This document shows positions 43,475 to 55,010 of a stretch of 64,000 nucleotides of DNA, in pieces (position 1 is the first letter of the stretch; the number at the start of each line of letters is the position of its first letter). The position numbers and the translations under genes were made by a program. Source of the stretch: Mesostigma viride. Taxonomy: Eukaryota; Streptophyta; Mesostigmatophyceae; Mesostigmatales; Mesostigmataceae. The stretch spans positions 891,076 to 955,075 of the forward strand of contig RPFO01000104.1 in assembly GCA_009746045.1 (NCBI GenBank), read 5' to 3'. The notes under the pieces are model-generated. The model had not been told where the DNA came from and did not search any database. It was given only the letters and a program-made list of their open reading frames with translations.

Positions 43475-45633
43475 GGTTGGGGGACATGGAATATTTTGGT
43501 ATACAGACGTCGTTCTGTCGCACAGAAGAACAAAATATGTCGTGCGTAAAAAAGTATGTTAAGTCGTGTCAATGACTAAAAAGGATATTGACGGAGGGAA
43601 AAACTGCAAATTACAAATCGTCCGTCACGGTGCTGAACCCGTGGGAACATCCCGCAAACGATGACACACCAGCCAAACTCCCATAAAGAAAGATACCCTG
43701 CGACGACTACCTTGCAAGAACGCAATTGCCACATCCTAGCTGGCATCAAAGCGAACGAGGCGGTTAATACTGCGAAAACCTGACCCCCTCATTACTCAGT
43801 CCTTAAACCGCCCTATTCAACAGACATCAACATACAGCAAAGAACTTCGATATTAATACACCCCTCAGCCACAGATAGGTATCCACATAGGGAAATCATC
43901 TGTACGGAAACCAAGGAGCTGGCATACGCTATAAATTCTTACTTGGACAATTTTGAAATGAGGTGCCCAGGGGCCCACGCAACCAGCGCTGCTACCTCTA
44001 TCCAGAGAAAAAAATACTTTTCTCTGAGAACGTAAAATGGCAGAATATATTAACCAATGTGGCTTGCGCGCCCATGAACTGCGTCAAAAGGCGCTGCTGG
44101 CCTATTCAAGTATTTCTGCTACGCGTATGCAACGGGCACGGCCACGGGAAAATGGAAATGGCTCTCGTCTTCATTTTGGTGACCACAAAAAACTTGTGAT
44201 GACGCACGGGCGCCACGCTTTTGCATGATGTCACAGCGAAGGGTTGTGTGTGCGGTGATGTCACTGATATGGATGCAATATCCGGACGGATCCCAAGGCC
44301 GCAAACTGAGAGCAGTATCTCGAAAGCAGCTTGCGTACGGAGATGGAAGCGGTCAACAGGAGAATAGCCCAGAACTCGACCTCAAGCAGGTTTCCTCCAC
44401 ATGTTCAATGCCACGCTGGCACATCCTTTTGGCCCGTGCTCAGATCGGTAGCCACACAGCATGTAACGAATGCCCGCCCGATTGGTCGGCTACCAGCCCC
44501 TTTCTGGTATCCAGATCGTGGACCGCCATTCCCACGTGCCCGCAATTCCAAACAAATGAAGGCATTGGCGAGAGACCGGTCCCCCGTAGAAAAAAAGCGC
44601 ATTTTGGCGAATTAATTATTCTTTTGGCGTTGGTAGTATCGGATTTGACCCCTCTCGTCCAAAGATTGACAACTCCTGGCATGTAAAGTCAGATTCTGAG
44701 CTTCTGAGTGCTCCGGCAAACTGAGATCTGTCGAATGCACGACTCCAACTTGGGTATTGACGTTTTGACCCCCAACCTCCTACTGTATGTACTTGGCCCG
44801 TGGACTTGGGCCCATTGGATGCATTGTAAGCTTAGTCTGTAGACCGGCCCAGCACCGAGCCATTTTCCGGGTAAATCAAGGGGAAATTGGTATTTTTCTG
44901 AACCAATAGGAATATCATTCTGTACGGTCAAGGGGTACCGCGTACAGCGAGTACAATAGACCCTTCTGAGAACACCGACTCCGACTACTTACATACATCA
45001 ACAGTGCATGATGCATCAAAGTGGGCACCACAGCCTGACCTGCGGCCCATGTGCGGCGTGGGAAACAACTGAACTGAACTGAACTGAACTGAACAGCCTG
45101 ACCACAGTGTTAATTTCCCTGGTGGCACAGGGGTGGCAGCAATTATTTATAACCGAGCCACTTGCAATTGATGGAACTGAAACTGAACTGCATTATTTCT
45201 CCCCTACAACAGTACAGTAGGGGGCCGAGTGCAATGCACCCTTGATGGCGAGGTGCATTGGCCTTTTGGGGTAGGACTGTAGGTAACAAGTACCAAGCTT
45301 TTCGACATACGTGATGAAGTCCTATTTTACGGGACAACGGAAACTTCTATCCCTGCAGTGCCGCCTCAGTTTTACCACTTTCGACCACGTATTTATCGGG
45401 AAGCCTACTGTAATCTGGACTTACTGATGCAATTTGCTTAGTCTTGTGCTCGGGGAGCTACCTGCTTTGTCTCTCCCTGAACTACTTTTGTGCCCGACAG
45501 TTTGAAGCCAGTAACGCGCCAAATTCCTTTTTGGGGTGGACAATTCCAAAGAATCATTGTGCTCTCCTGATTAGAGTCTATCTTTCCAAGGGACCAGTCG
45601 GGTCTTGATTTTGAGTCATCCCGTGCCCAGAGA
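43475..45633. promoter_or_regulatory. Divergent intergenic region between the bZIP and phosphodiesterase genes
   Basis: Both host genes are transcribed away from this 2.16-kb stretch, so their promoters must lie in it. I see no credible gene. A CTGAA microsatellite (five units) lies at 45070-45097. No TATA box can be assigned with confidence. Confidence 0.45.
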
Positions 45634-46427
45634 ATGGTTGCATATTCCTTGTGGGCTCAACCTAGGAGGGACAGTCCCTTGTTCAGGAGGCTGCAGGAAG
45701 TTATAAATCTGCAAGCCGGGCTAGAAGGGACGCTGTCCTTCGAGCCTCATATCACCGTGTGTTCCGGGATGGATTCGGATAGCGATGAAGCGGTCATAGC
45801 CACATCCCTGGCTTTGTGTCAAAAATTGCGACCGTATACCACTTACTTTGACGAATTCGGCTTCCATAACACTTATTTCCAGTCGGTTTTTCTGCATGTC
45901 CAGGTAAGTCGAACTGCACTAGGTGTTCGGTAACCTATAGCCATCATTCACCCACCATCCAGGCTGCCAGTGTTTATGCTGTTGTCCCTTCAAAAGACTG
46001 TACTATGCTTCTCGCGCTCGGTGTTAATGGACACTCATGTGAATAATAATTTAATAATGATTTGTTTCCTCTTGAATCGGGATTTTCCCATGGCCCTGTG
46101 GCTAATCTATTTTTAAATCAGAGCTCTGTGGAGGCGATCCAAACAAATGCCGAATGCCGGCAAGCATTTGGGCTGGATCCGCTGGAGCCGCCGTACATGC
46201 CGCACCTTTCCATCGTGTACGGCGACCTGTCTGAGGAGCGGCGGCACGAGGTGGTGGGCCGGCTGCAGGCGACGCCGAGGGCCGAGATCACCGGCGACGC
46301 CAGCTGCTGGGGGTTTGAGGTCACGGAGCTCCACCTGGTTCGCACGCCTGCCGGGGACAAGAGCATGCAGTCGTGGAAGCGGTTGGGCAGCTTCCCGTTT
46401 GGCGGCCATGCTGCTAGCCAGCGCTGA
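45634..46427 (+). CDS. Plant-type cyclic phosphodiesterase (2H phosphoesterase), two exons
   Basis: The family hydrolyses ADP-ribose 1'',2''-cyclic phosphate (from tRNA splicing) and other 2',3'-cyclic phosphates. Exon 1 is 45634-45903 (ATG, MVAYSLWAQP), with donor CAG|GTAAGT. Exon 2 is 46122-46427, with acceptor TTTTAAATCAG. Both halves join in frame for about 191 residues, normal for the family. The two catalytic H-x-T/S motifs are FEPHITV (about residues 38-44) and YMPHLSIVYG (exon 2, about residues 116-125). The segment FQSVFLHVQ at the exon 1 end is also typical. Catalytic residues are intact, so the gene looks functional. It is divergent from the bZIP gene. Likely soluble; no targeting peptide is evident. 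Confidence 0.92.
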
Positions 46428-46522
46428 ATGGGGATTAGGTGATTCGAGTGCCACCCAGGGTTGACCCCATGGATTTTGGACTGGGCTTGTGTCCAAGTTT
46501 TGAGGCCAGATCGCTAGCATGT

Positions 46523-46527
46523 TGTAA
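46523..46527 (+). terminator. TGTAA polyadenylation signal of the phosphodiesterase gene
   Basis: TGTAA, the usual green-algal (chlorophycean) polyadenylation motif, lies about 96 bases after the stop codon. Confidence 0.65.
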
Positions 46528-47437
46528 GCAAGGGTCTACGTGCTATACGATATAAGTGTTTGTGGTTTAGGATGCATGCTCCTGGGAAGTTTTAGAGCAT
46601 TGATGAAATGACATAGGTGCAGGCGATCATTGATTCCTGTGCTTATGTCCTAGTGCTCAGCAAAGACAAGACAAGCCACTATCTAACGGTATAACATCTT
46701 GATAGGTGCCCAACTGGGAAGGCCTGTGCATGGTATACTACTAAGTGAGACAACTATTCCCGGACGCATGGCATTTCAACGTTGCGGAATGACTTGGGTA
46801 GTTGTCTGCGAGGAAGACGCGAAGACCGCGGGAGCCGCGTGGCTACCTGTAGGAATACATGGGTGCCACGGTTCTCAAAGAGGTCGAACAGGACCCGTAA
46901 TCCGCATCTTGAAAGTGGTGGACGTGGATGATCACTCCTATGCTGGTATGCGACCTACGCTAACCAAGGTCTTGTCGATGTTTAGGTTGACACGGCGTCA
47001 TGTCTAGATTTTAGACTTTTACATGTTTGCACAGAACAGCAGAAATGCTTGCTTTGGTGTAGTAACAAACGGGACAACCAATACACCCCCCACCACTACG
47101 TTTAAGATTTGGGTCCGGACGACCCAGGGCTGTGAAAAATCAAATCCAGGGCTGAGGATCTTAAAGTCGATAGCTGTAGGATCTTATACCTGATGCGGCA
47201 CACCCCCGAGTACATAATCTGTATCGCATACCACTGCCGGACCAGCCATTTGTACCTATAACTTTGGGTTAAGATCTTTTGCTGAAAACCTGCCCTGCGA
47301 ACCTGAAATTCCTAAATCCAGGGTCTCAAGATCTTAAACCTGGGAATCTTAAACGTGCGGGGGTGGGGTACATGGGAATACTGTCTCTTCATGATGATTT
47401 TTAGCTTCCTTTTTGGCTTCCTGACACTGCCGACGAT
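46528..47437. other. Intergenic region with 60-bp inverted-repeat element, copy 2
   Basis: No gene is supported. 46748-46807 is the second 60-bp AGACAACTA...TAGTTGTCT element. The stretch 47100-47350 has several imperfect copies of CCAGGGCT/TCTTAAA-type words but no clear unit. Confidence 0.5.
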
Positions 47438-48054
47438 GTGGACACCCGCATCGGCCTTGCCTGGGCCAAGCTCCGTTCGCTCAAAACCTACTGGCGCTCC
47501 AAGGGCCTGGGCGAGCACCGCAAGCGCATGCTCTTCAAGGTCCTCGTCCTCACGGTGCTCACGTATGGCGCCGAGGCGTGGACCATCCCACCCAAACTGG
47601 CAGCTAGGCTAGACGGCACGGTTTACAGGATGCTCCGACAGGTCCTTAACGTAGGGTTTTCCGCGCGTCCGTCATCAGAATCTTTGTATCATGGCATGCC
47701 TCGTATTTCGGACGAGATTAGGCAGCGTAGGATAGCATTTGTAGGACACCTTGCTCGCACCAGCCAGGTCGACACCGCCCTTGGCCTGGCCGGCCCCCAG
47801 CGGCTTGGCCAGCCAGGGCGACACATTCTGACCTGGCCTGGCCCCGAGGGCATTCCCAAAAGGGTAGGGAAACCTGTCACGACCTACATCCAGATGTTGC
47901 TGGACGACCTAGTGGTCCCAGCCCAGTTTGAGCACCGCATCCACTCTCTCAACCCGGGTTGAACCTGAGACAGCATGGTGGTGCGGGTGCCCTGGTGCAC
48001 CTAGAGCAAGGGTAGCTTACATTCCCACCCTTGCATGAAGTAGTCTAGGATGCA
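47438..48054 (+). pseudogene. LINE-A ORF2 C-terminus and 3' UTR (interrupted by Kolobok-1)
   Basis: The frame to 47962 encodes the region after the RT of an APE-type LINE: ARTIGLAWAKL-like start (IGLAWAKLRSLKTYWRSKG), LVLTVLTYGAEAWTIPP, RRIAFVGHLARTSQVDTA, ending HSLNPG. The RT itself is absent (5'-truncated). The 3' UTR starts at once and is cut at the TTAA at 48055. It resumes at 54929 (AAGCCATATGCCCCTTCTCA) and ends in a (TTAA)n tail near 55010. Confidence 0.88.
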
Positions 48055-48179
48055 TTAAGGGGACTCGCACGTCCAAAAGCCTGAAAAACAGACATTAGTG
48101 AGTATCAGTTCCAATGCACATGGGAACCATCTAGTGATGATTGGGTACCATAAATATGATGTTTTAATAAATATGATGT

Positions 48180-51100
48180 TTGCCCCCCCGCCACTCAGCG
48201 CCCGCCGACGGCCTTCACCGGTGTGCCGTGCTGCTTCCCACGGGGTCCCCGTGTGCTGGTGTGTTCCACAACCGTAACCTCCTCTGCCAGCACCTTCGCG
48301 CTGTGCACCCCGATCTCGGCGCGGCGGATCTGCAGGCCATGAGCTGTTACCGGTGCCCGGAAGCTCACTGCCAGCGGGTGTACTCCATTCACGGGCGCGC
48401 TCAGCACGCGCGCGCCTGTGTTGCTCAACGGCCCCTCAACCGGCCAGCAGTCCCGGCCCCCTCCCCCCCTCCCGCCTCGGCTCCCACCGGCTCCCAGCCC
48501 CCGCCGCCCGACTACTCGGCCAGTTGGCGTTGGCTTGACACGGTTCCCTGGGATGCATGCGCCATCAACCCGACGTCTACCCTGACCGACCTCCCCCACC
48601 GCGCGCGTAGCCTTTTCGCGCAATGTGCAATCGTTTCTCTCCGGCGCATGCACGCCGCTCCGGACGACCCGCTGGGCTTTAAACTGCACATGGTGACCCC
48701 CCGCCTGCTCCTCACCCCTCTCGGGCGTGGTGTGCGCGGCCTCCAGGGTGCGGTTATTGCCCGTTGCCGACGCTTTCTGCAGGGGGACTGGGAGGGGCTG
48801 TTTGGCGTGCCGCCCCCGCGCACGGCCCGGCTGTCGGGGGAGGTCAACTTCGAGCGGGTGGCCGCCGACGTCATCCGCCTCGTCCGCGAGGGGCAGCTCA
48901 GCCGGGCCATGACCCGCTTGGAAATGGCCAAGCTGGCCCCCGCCAATGCGGCTACCCTGGCGGCCTTGGAGGCTCTTCACCCTGCGGAGCCCGGATTCCA
49001 GCTGCCCGTGCCGGACCCCCTGCCGGCCCCCCTCCGGCTGGACCGCGACTGCTTCCTGGAGGTGATGCGTGCGGTCCCGCGGGCTTCCTCTACCGGGCCG
49101 TCGGGCTGGCGCTACGAGCACTTGGAGGTCCTGGTGGGGCATGGGGGCGAGGACATTCTCTTTGACACCCTCATTGACCTGGCGGCTGGTCGCGTTCCTC
49201 CCGCTGCGCGCGAGTGGTTAGCGGGCGCTCGCCTCCTCGCTCTGCTCAAGGGTGTCTTGCCCCCCCCGAGGGCAAGGTGCGCCCGATCGCCTGCGGTGAG
49301 GTGCTCCGCAAGCTCGTGGGCAAAGTGATCTGCCGCCAAAAGGCGCCCGAGCTCCGTGCCTTTTTCTGCCCGCCCCTCGCAGCGGGTGAGACCTCGGTGG
49401 CGGCCCAGCTGGGGGTGACGACTCCAGGCGGGGCGGATATCCTCATCCATTCGGTGCAGGCCTACCTCGAGGCCCACCCCACCCACGCTGTCGTCAAGGT
49501 CGACTGCCACAACGCGTTCAACAGTCTGTCCCGCGCCAGCATGTTTGCGGCCGTCATGGAGTCCTTCGAGGACTTGTACGCTTGGACAGCCGTGTGCTAC
49601 GGCCAGCCCGGCCAACTGGTTCACATCATGGAGGACGGCACTCGCGGCGGCCTGCTGTCGCGGTCGGGCACCCAGCAAGGGGACCCCCTGGGACCCCTGT
49701 ACTTTGCCGCCCCCCTCCAGGGTTGCCTCCAAGCGGTCCATGCTGCCCACCCGGCGGTCGCTATTCAGGCCTACTTGGATGATATCTACCTTCTGGGCCC
49801 TGTGCCGGACACCACCGCGGCTCTGCTGGCACTGCAGACCGCGGTGGCCGACATCAACCTCCAGTTGACCCTGGCCAAGTGCGCGGTGTACTCGCCCCAA
49901 GGTGATTGCTCCGGCTTTCCGCCCCAGCTCTTGGGCCGGGACGAGCGCCTCCATGGGTTGGATGTCCTCGGCGTTCCGGTTGGCGACCCCGCGTTTGTCA
50001 TCGATGCTCTGCGGGCCGCCCTCGAGGCACGCACTGAGGTACTGCCCTTGATTGCGCGCCTTCATGATTCGCAGACCAAGGGTCTGCTTCTGTGGTTTTG
50101 CGCTCACCCTCGCGTCGTTCACTGGCTCCGGGGCGCTCTTCCGGCTCAGGTCCGGCTGGCCGCCGAGGGCCACGACGAACGCATCCAGTCGGCCTTGGCG
50201 CAGCTGGTCCCGGGCCCCGACCTCCCGCCACATGCTATTCGCATTGCCTCCCTGCCTGCACGGATGGGTGGCTGCGGTCTGACTCGTGCCGCCCGGCTGG
50301 CCCCAGCAGCATTTTTGGGCTCCGTCGCTCAGTCGTGGGCGGAAAGCTGCCGGCTCCTGCCCCTTTTGGCAACGGCAGCGCCTGACCTCCTGGACCCCAG
50401 CAGCCCTTTGCCCTTCGTCACCGCCATCCAGGAGGCCTATGCTGAGATCCAGCAGGCCTGTTCTCCCGTCCGTGCCGCTCAGGCGGTACAGCGCCACCTC
50501 CCTCGCGGCACTCCCTCGGTCGCCTCCGTTCAATCTCCCGCCGCATTCCCTGCTCGCGTCATCGATAAACACCAGAAAACCTACGCGGGTATTCTGCACA
50601 CGGCTGATTGGATTGCTCTTTTCGCGGACCTCAACGCCCAGGGACGTGCGTGGCTGTTCTCGCTTTCCTTGCGGAGTGTGGGCTCGGCGTACCTTCGTGC
50701 TCTTCCCATGGCCCCCCCATTCGCCTTGGCTCCCAGCCACTACTCGGTGGCGCTCCGGCACCAGCTATTTGCCCCGCAGCCTCTTGTTCCGGCCGGGCGG
50801 CCTTGTGGTAGCTGTGGGCAGCCGCTGGATCCCACGGGGACTCACTACCTTGCCTGCATGGGGGGCCAACAGAATCAGAATTGGTATTTGTATTTGCACA
50901 CTGTCCTCCTGACGGTGGTGCTCGCCATGATTCGGTCGGTTTTCCCCCACGCGAACATCCGGTCCGAGGATGCGGATGGCGCTGCCTTCTATTCCCCCAA
51001 CCACCGGCCTGACATCGTGGTGCTGGACTTTGAGGGGGGTGGCCGGCATCTGCTTATTGACGTTTCGGTGGCGCGGCCCTTGGCTCTTAGCCACGTGGCT

Positions 51101-51424
51101 GGGGCCTCCCTCACGGCAGGTTACACGGCGGACCGGGCGGAGCGGGCCAAGCTCCTGGCCTACGGCGACGTCGGGCACCATCGTGTGGTGCCCTTTGTCC
51201 TGGAGGAGTTTGGGGCCATGGGGCCCCTGACCTCCGCCTTCTTCAAGGAGTGTTGCCGGCTCCGGGAGGACCGGCTGGACCTGGAGGGCCAGCGGGCCCC
51301 ATGGTCGGCGCGGACCTGGACGTCATATTGGCGTCAGCGCTTGTCGGTGGCGCTGACTCGGGCCATGGCTGACATCATGCTCCGCCGTACGCGGGCTGAT
51401 TTTGCGGTGCAGCAGGGCTATTAG
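48180..51424 (+). pseudogene. LINE-R protein: zinc fingers, RT, restriction-like endonuclease
   Basis: Single-ORF LINE protein. The frame opens at the insertion junction without an ATG (TTG at 48180), so a few N-terminal residues may be missing. The N-terminus has two C2H2/CCHC-like fingers (CAVLLPTGSPC...HLRAVH, then CYRCPEAHC...HARAC), which in R2-type LINEs read the target. RT: GPSGWRYEHLEVL, GKVRPIACGEVLRKLVG, GTQQGDPLGPLYF, catalytic YLDD (49772-49783). C-terminal zinc motif CGSCGQPLDPTGTHYLAC (about 50800-50855), then the PD-(D/E)xK-type endonuclease RPDIVVLDF (D at 51011) ... LLIDVSV (D at 51059) ... RAKLLAYGDV. One frame change at a C8 run (49260-49267) splits the protein between fingers and RT. 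No APE domain. Confidence 0.92.
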
Positions 51425-51560
51425 GTTCCTCCCGTTAGGAGTTTCCATTGGTCTTATCGTAGTATAGAGATTTGACATGGCTCTGTATAGAGGTTTATAG
51501 CTGGGCGTTTGCTTTGGTTTGAGTGATTTCACTCTGCTGTAAGTAATTATATTTTTAATA
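48180..51560 (+). mobile_element. LINE-R copy d: restriction-like-endonuclease LINE, near full length
   Basis: It is inserted about 122 bp inside the left end of Kolobok-1. TAAATATGATGTTT lies on both sides (up to 48181 and again about 51559-51573), a target duplication; the left flank holds it twice. The 3' UTR runs 51425-51560 with TGTAA near its end. Five other copies or fragments of this family lie in the window (18767-18906, 18920-20012, 35431-36019, 59250-61500, 61505-61608). Confidence 0.92.
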
Positions 51561-51981
51561 AATATGATGTTTGGACATTCATACCACCACTTGTTGGGGG
51601 TACTACCCCCAACCACGCACCGGTGGCGAGCTAAAAATAGAAAAAGACGCTATTTATGAGATATTTTGCCCAAGACAAACCACTTGTCTAAATGACTTGC
51701 CCATACATACCTGCAAAGTTCCCTCACTTTTTTAAAAGCTGGGCTATTTACATGGCCAAAATGGTCACATTTGTTTGAGTTATTAATTTTCCCGCAAAAT
51801 GGGTACTTTTTTGAGCCAAAAAAAATGAATCAAATCATTAACACATCAGATTGGGTCATCCATACATGAATTCCACTGAGTGGGGGGAAACACACTGCCA
51901 AAATTTGAGCTCAATCTGACACCCCTAGCTCAAGTTATTGACTTTCCCGTGATGCCACCTAAGGCGTTCACTATAACACAA

Positions 51982-54852
51982 TTATTCACTATCCGACTCA
52001 GTGATGACGTTCTGCCCCGTGCACAAGGGGCAAAACCAGTCCCCATCGGGCACGCGACGCAGGGGAGGGTTGCAGCACTTGAGGTGAAGCCCTCCCTCGC
52101 AGCCCACCGTGCTGCACAGCAGAAAATTATTGCCAGGGAGCGGGGTGGGAATAGCACAGCGAAGGCAGGGAACATCATCCATATATTCCTCCTCACCCTC
52201 ACTGTCACTGTCGCCCACATCCACACCCCCTGTGGCAGGGCCCACCCCCCCATACGCTGTGCCCTTAGCATAGGTGGACTTGTCCTTCTTGTTTTCATCC
52301 CAATAAACCCCAGCCCGGATGGCTTTGCCCTGCGCCCTTTGCTGCTTGAACTCTAGTGTCTTCTTCCTCTTCTGCTGGCGCAACCTTGCCTCAGTCAGCT
52401 CTTGCAACTGAGCTAGTGCCTCAGGGCACATGGAAATGCCCAGCTTCCCCGCTATTGGAATAAACCATGTCTCGCCCTTTTGGGCACGCAGGGCACCTAC
52501 CGCGCAAAAGGCAGCGTACAGCCCCCCAGCAAAGCCCCCCTTCCCCCCAGGTGTGGCAAGCACTTGCTGTGAATGAGTGAACTCGTTGTGGTTGGAGGAG
52601 CTATTGTGGCAGCACCCTTCCAGCACCTCCATCGAGCTGAATCTGCCCCAGACCTCGCGGACAAGCTCGTCCACCTGCACCACCACCCCACCCTTCTCCG
52701 ACACACGAGGCAGCCAGGCCCGCCCCCCCAAGGCGGCAGGTTCTTCTTCTTGGTATGCACACCACACCATTGGCGCTGCACCACCTCCCCACTTTTCTGC
52801 TTCATGTGGTTGGGCCATGCATTGCAATGCGTGTGGTTGCCATGATAATGTTCCAGCGCGTTGGCCAATGCGCCGTGCAGCCACGTGGCACCCATGTGAT
52901 AGTTGCAGCGTATGCAGGCACGGTAACCCCGCAGCATGTGCCAGATGTGGGTCTTCTCTCCTAGCACATTCTTGTGCTTAGACAGCCACGTCTTCTTCGT
53001 GGCCACTAGTGCACTGTGCAGGTTGATGGACAGGTGGTTCAGGTCATTGTCTTTGTCAGGGATGTGATTTGCCTCCTTCAACACCTGATTCTCCCTCACT
53101 TGTGCATACCAACTCGTGTCCCCATCACTCACTACCTTGGTCACCCAAAGCCGCTGGCTCTCAGGCTTGCTGCCCTTCTGTCCCTGCTCACTCCCTGCCC
53201 TCTCCATCACTTGACCTGTGAACACCCCCGATTCTAGCGACATCACATCTAGCAACATCACCACTGCACCCGCGCCTTCCATGCTCTTGCTTGTGGTCGC
53301 ATGGTTCTTGAAACACATATGGGGGGCTGGCACTCTAGGCTTACCATCTGCATCCTTCTTGCCCGCCACACGCATGCAAAAGGCACACCACTTGCTGGAC
53401 ACATGGTGGGCTATGATAAGCTTCAACACGTCGTGGATTAACAGTTGCTGCCCCAGCAGTGACCTGTACCCACGATTAGCCCAGCTGCCATCAAAGGTAG
53501 CGCGCGTGGCCTGCCGAAGGAACCCATCCAGGTCAGGGAACCTGCCATTATCCCGCTCCCACTGCCTCACTACCTCACGGTTTTCCTCTATCACAGTGTG
53601 CAGGTACTCAATCACAATGCGCGCGACCATAAGCACATCTTTCCGCCACACGCTACCATGCTTGGGGAATTCCATGTCCATCGTGCTCCACACACGCAGC
53701 AGGTCACTCCGTGTGACACCATGGATGACAGTGTTCAGGGCCAGGAGAGCATTCTTGGAAGCACGTGACATTCCCACCCTTGCCAGGCCTCCCCCCACCT
53801 CCGCTGGTTCTGCATGGTGCCAAGGCTTCTTATTCTCCGCCCGACAGTGGGGATTTGTGCAAAATGTCACCAGCAGCAAAGATGCACAGGGCCCAGGCTG
53901 CGTCTTATGCCCCAGCTTCAGGGACTTCTCATGGCATTCAGGGCAGGCTAAATGGCCAACAATTCCTTCAAGGCACACTGTATCAACAACAATGCGCTGC
54001 CATGAAATGGGATCGCAGGGGGGAGGGGGCGGCTGATCGGCTGCCTGCCTCAAATGATGCCCACGGCTGTCAAGCTTCTTCGGAGACGGGGTGTAAGGGC
54101 TCACGAGCGCTCGCTTACGCCCAGTGGCTGGCATACCTTCATCGCCGAGAATTTCCGCACCGAGCTCCATCTCGCCGCTGCTCGGTGCATTCCCAGCATT
54201 CTGGCCGACCCCCGCCGCTGAAACATCCGCCATGCCCACAGAAACTGGCGTGGATGATCGCCATTTCTTTTTCTTAGACCCTTTAGGCCTGCCGACACCA
54301 ACCCTTTCTTCGAACCCTTCGGTCTGCCACGGCCCCTTTTCAGAGGCGCAGGCACCGAAGGCTGCTCTCCGGCAGCCTGTCGCTCAAAGCGAAGCCGCTG
54401 GGATATCGCTCTGGCGTTTTTACGGCCCATCATGCACGAAAAGTGGGCGCGGCCATCGCAGCGCAAAAATGTCAGCGATCGGCAGTTTCGATAAATCCGG
54501 TGTAATTAGCCCGGGAATCTGGAAATCGATCGCGAACGATGTCGTTGAATGCTTTAGGAAGCTTTTTAGCAGTTCCATCAGCGTTAATCCACCCCATCCG
54601 GGCCGAAAAATGGCGGTATGCTGCATGACAAAAAATATTGTTGGCTGCGTTGCGGTCGGTTGGAGGTTCGTGGTTTTTCCCAGCCGAGCCGGCCGCTACG
54701 AGACCGTCGCGCGAGAGTAGATCATCTAATTTTATGTCGGAACACTTGGACTCAACCTGCCATGCTTGCAGGGCCAAAATACAATCGCGTTCCAGCTTTT
54801 TATCCGACCGCGTGACCGCCATCGCACCCACTCCGCACGTGCATTCGTCCAC
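51982..54852 (-). pseudogene. Kolobok transposase with AT-hook and PHD finger, frame changes/introns
   Basis: Parts on the minus strand. N-terminal segment 54852-54472 (VTRSDKKLERDCILALQAWQ ... FNDIVRDRFPDS). Segment near 54380-54290 with AT-hook KRGRGRPKGSKK. Core from 54239: LACPECHEKSLKLGH, FDGSWANRGYRSLLGQQLL (first catalytic Asp region, about 53490), SKWCAFCMRVAG, SKSMEGAGAVVM, VVSDGDTSWYAQVR (about 53115), DNDLNHLSINLHSAL. A C7 run near 52727 shifts the frame into VLEGCCHNSSSNHNEF (about 52640) and the C-terminus with a PHD finger (CLRCAI...CSTVGCEGGLHLKCCNPPL...WFCPLC, 52165-52020). The DGSW-RGY and SDGD blocks are those of Kolobok transposases. Spliced or decayed joins upstream of 54239 are unresolved. 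Confidence 0.85.
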
Positions 54853-55010
54853 CCTCCACTTTTCACTCAGTGCGTCCGGCGGGAATTTTTTTGGCGCGGA
54901 AAATATTCGCCGCGCCGAGTCCCCTTAAAAGCCATATGCCCCTTCTCAGGGATATGTGCTACATTGACTCCCAACGGAGCGATGTTGATAATTAATTAAT
55001 TAATTAATCC

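Larger units (their letters stand above)
48059..54924 (-). mobile_element. Kolobok-1 DNA transposon with TTAA duplication, carrying LINE-R
   Basis: The TTAA target duplication lies at 48055-48058 and 54925-54928. Terminal inverted repeats are GGGGACTCG at both ends. At the right end a hairpin (GGCGCGG / CCGCGCC) follows. It encodes a Kolobok-type transposase (minus strand). The empty site is recognisable, because the flanks join into the conserved LINE 3' UTR seen intact at 32090-32200. Length without LINE-R is about 3.5 kb. Confidence 0.92.

Noticed and set aside
44225-44686. 153-codon plus frame in the divergent promoter region
   Set aside because: Low-complexity mix without recognisable domain or codon pattern; sits between two divergent genes.
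49112-50761. 549-codon open frame antisense to LINE-R
   Set aside because: It mirrors the LINE-R RT frame in GC-rich DNA, has no domain of its own, and recurs with every LINE-R copy.
53218-54036. 272-codon plus-strand frame
   Set aside because: Antisense to the Kolobok transposase core, whose catalytic motifs are clear on the minus strand.
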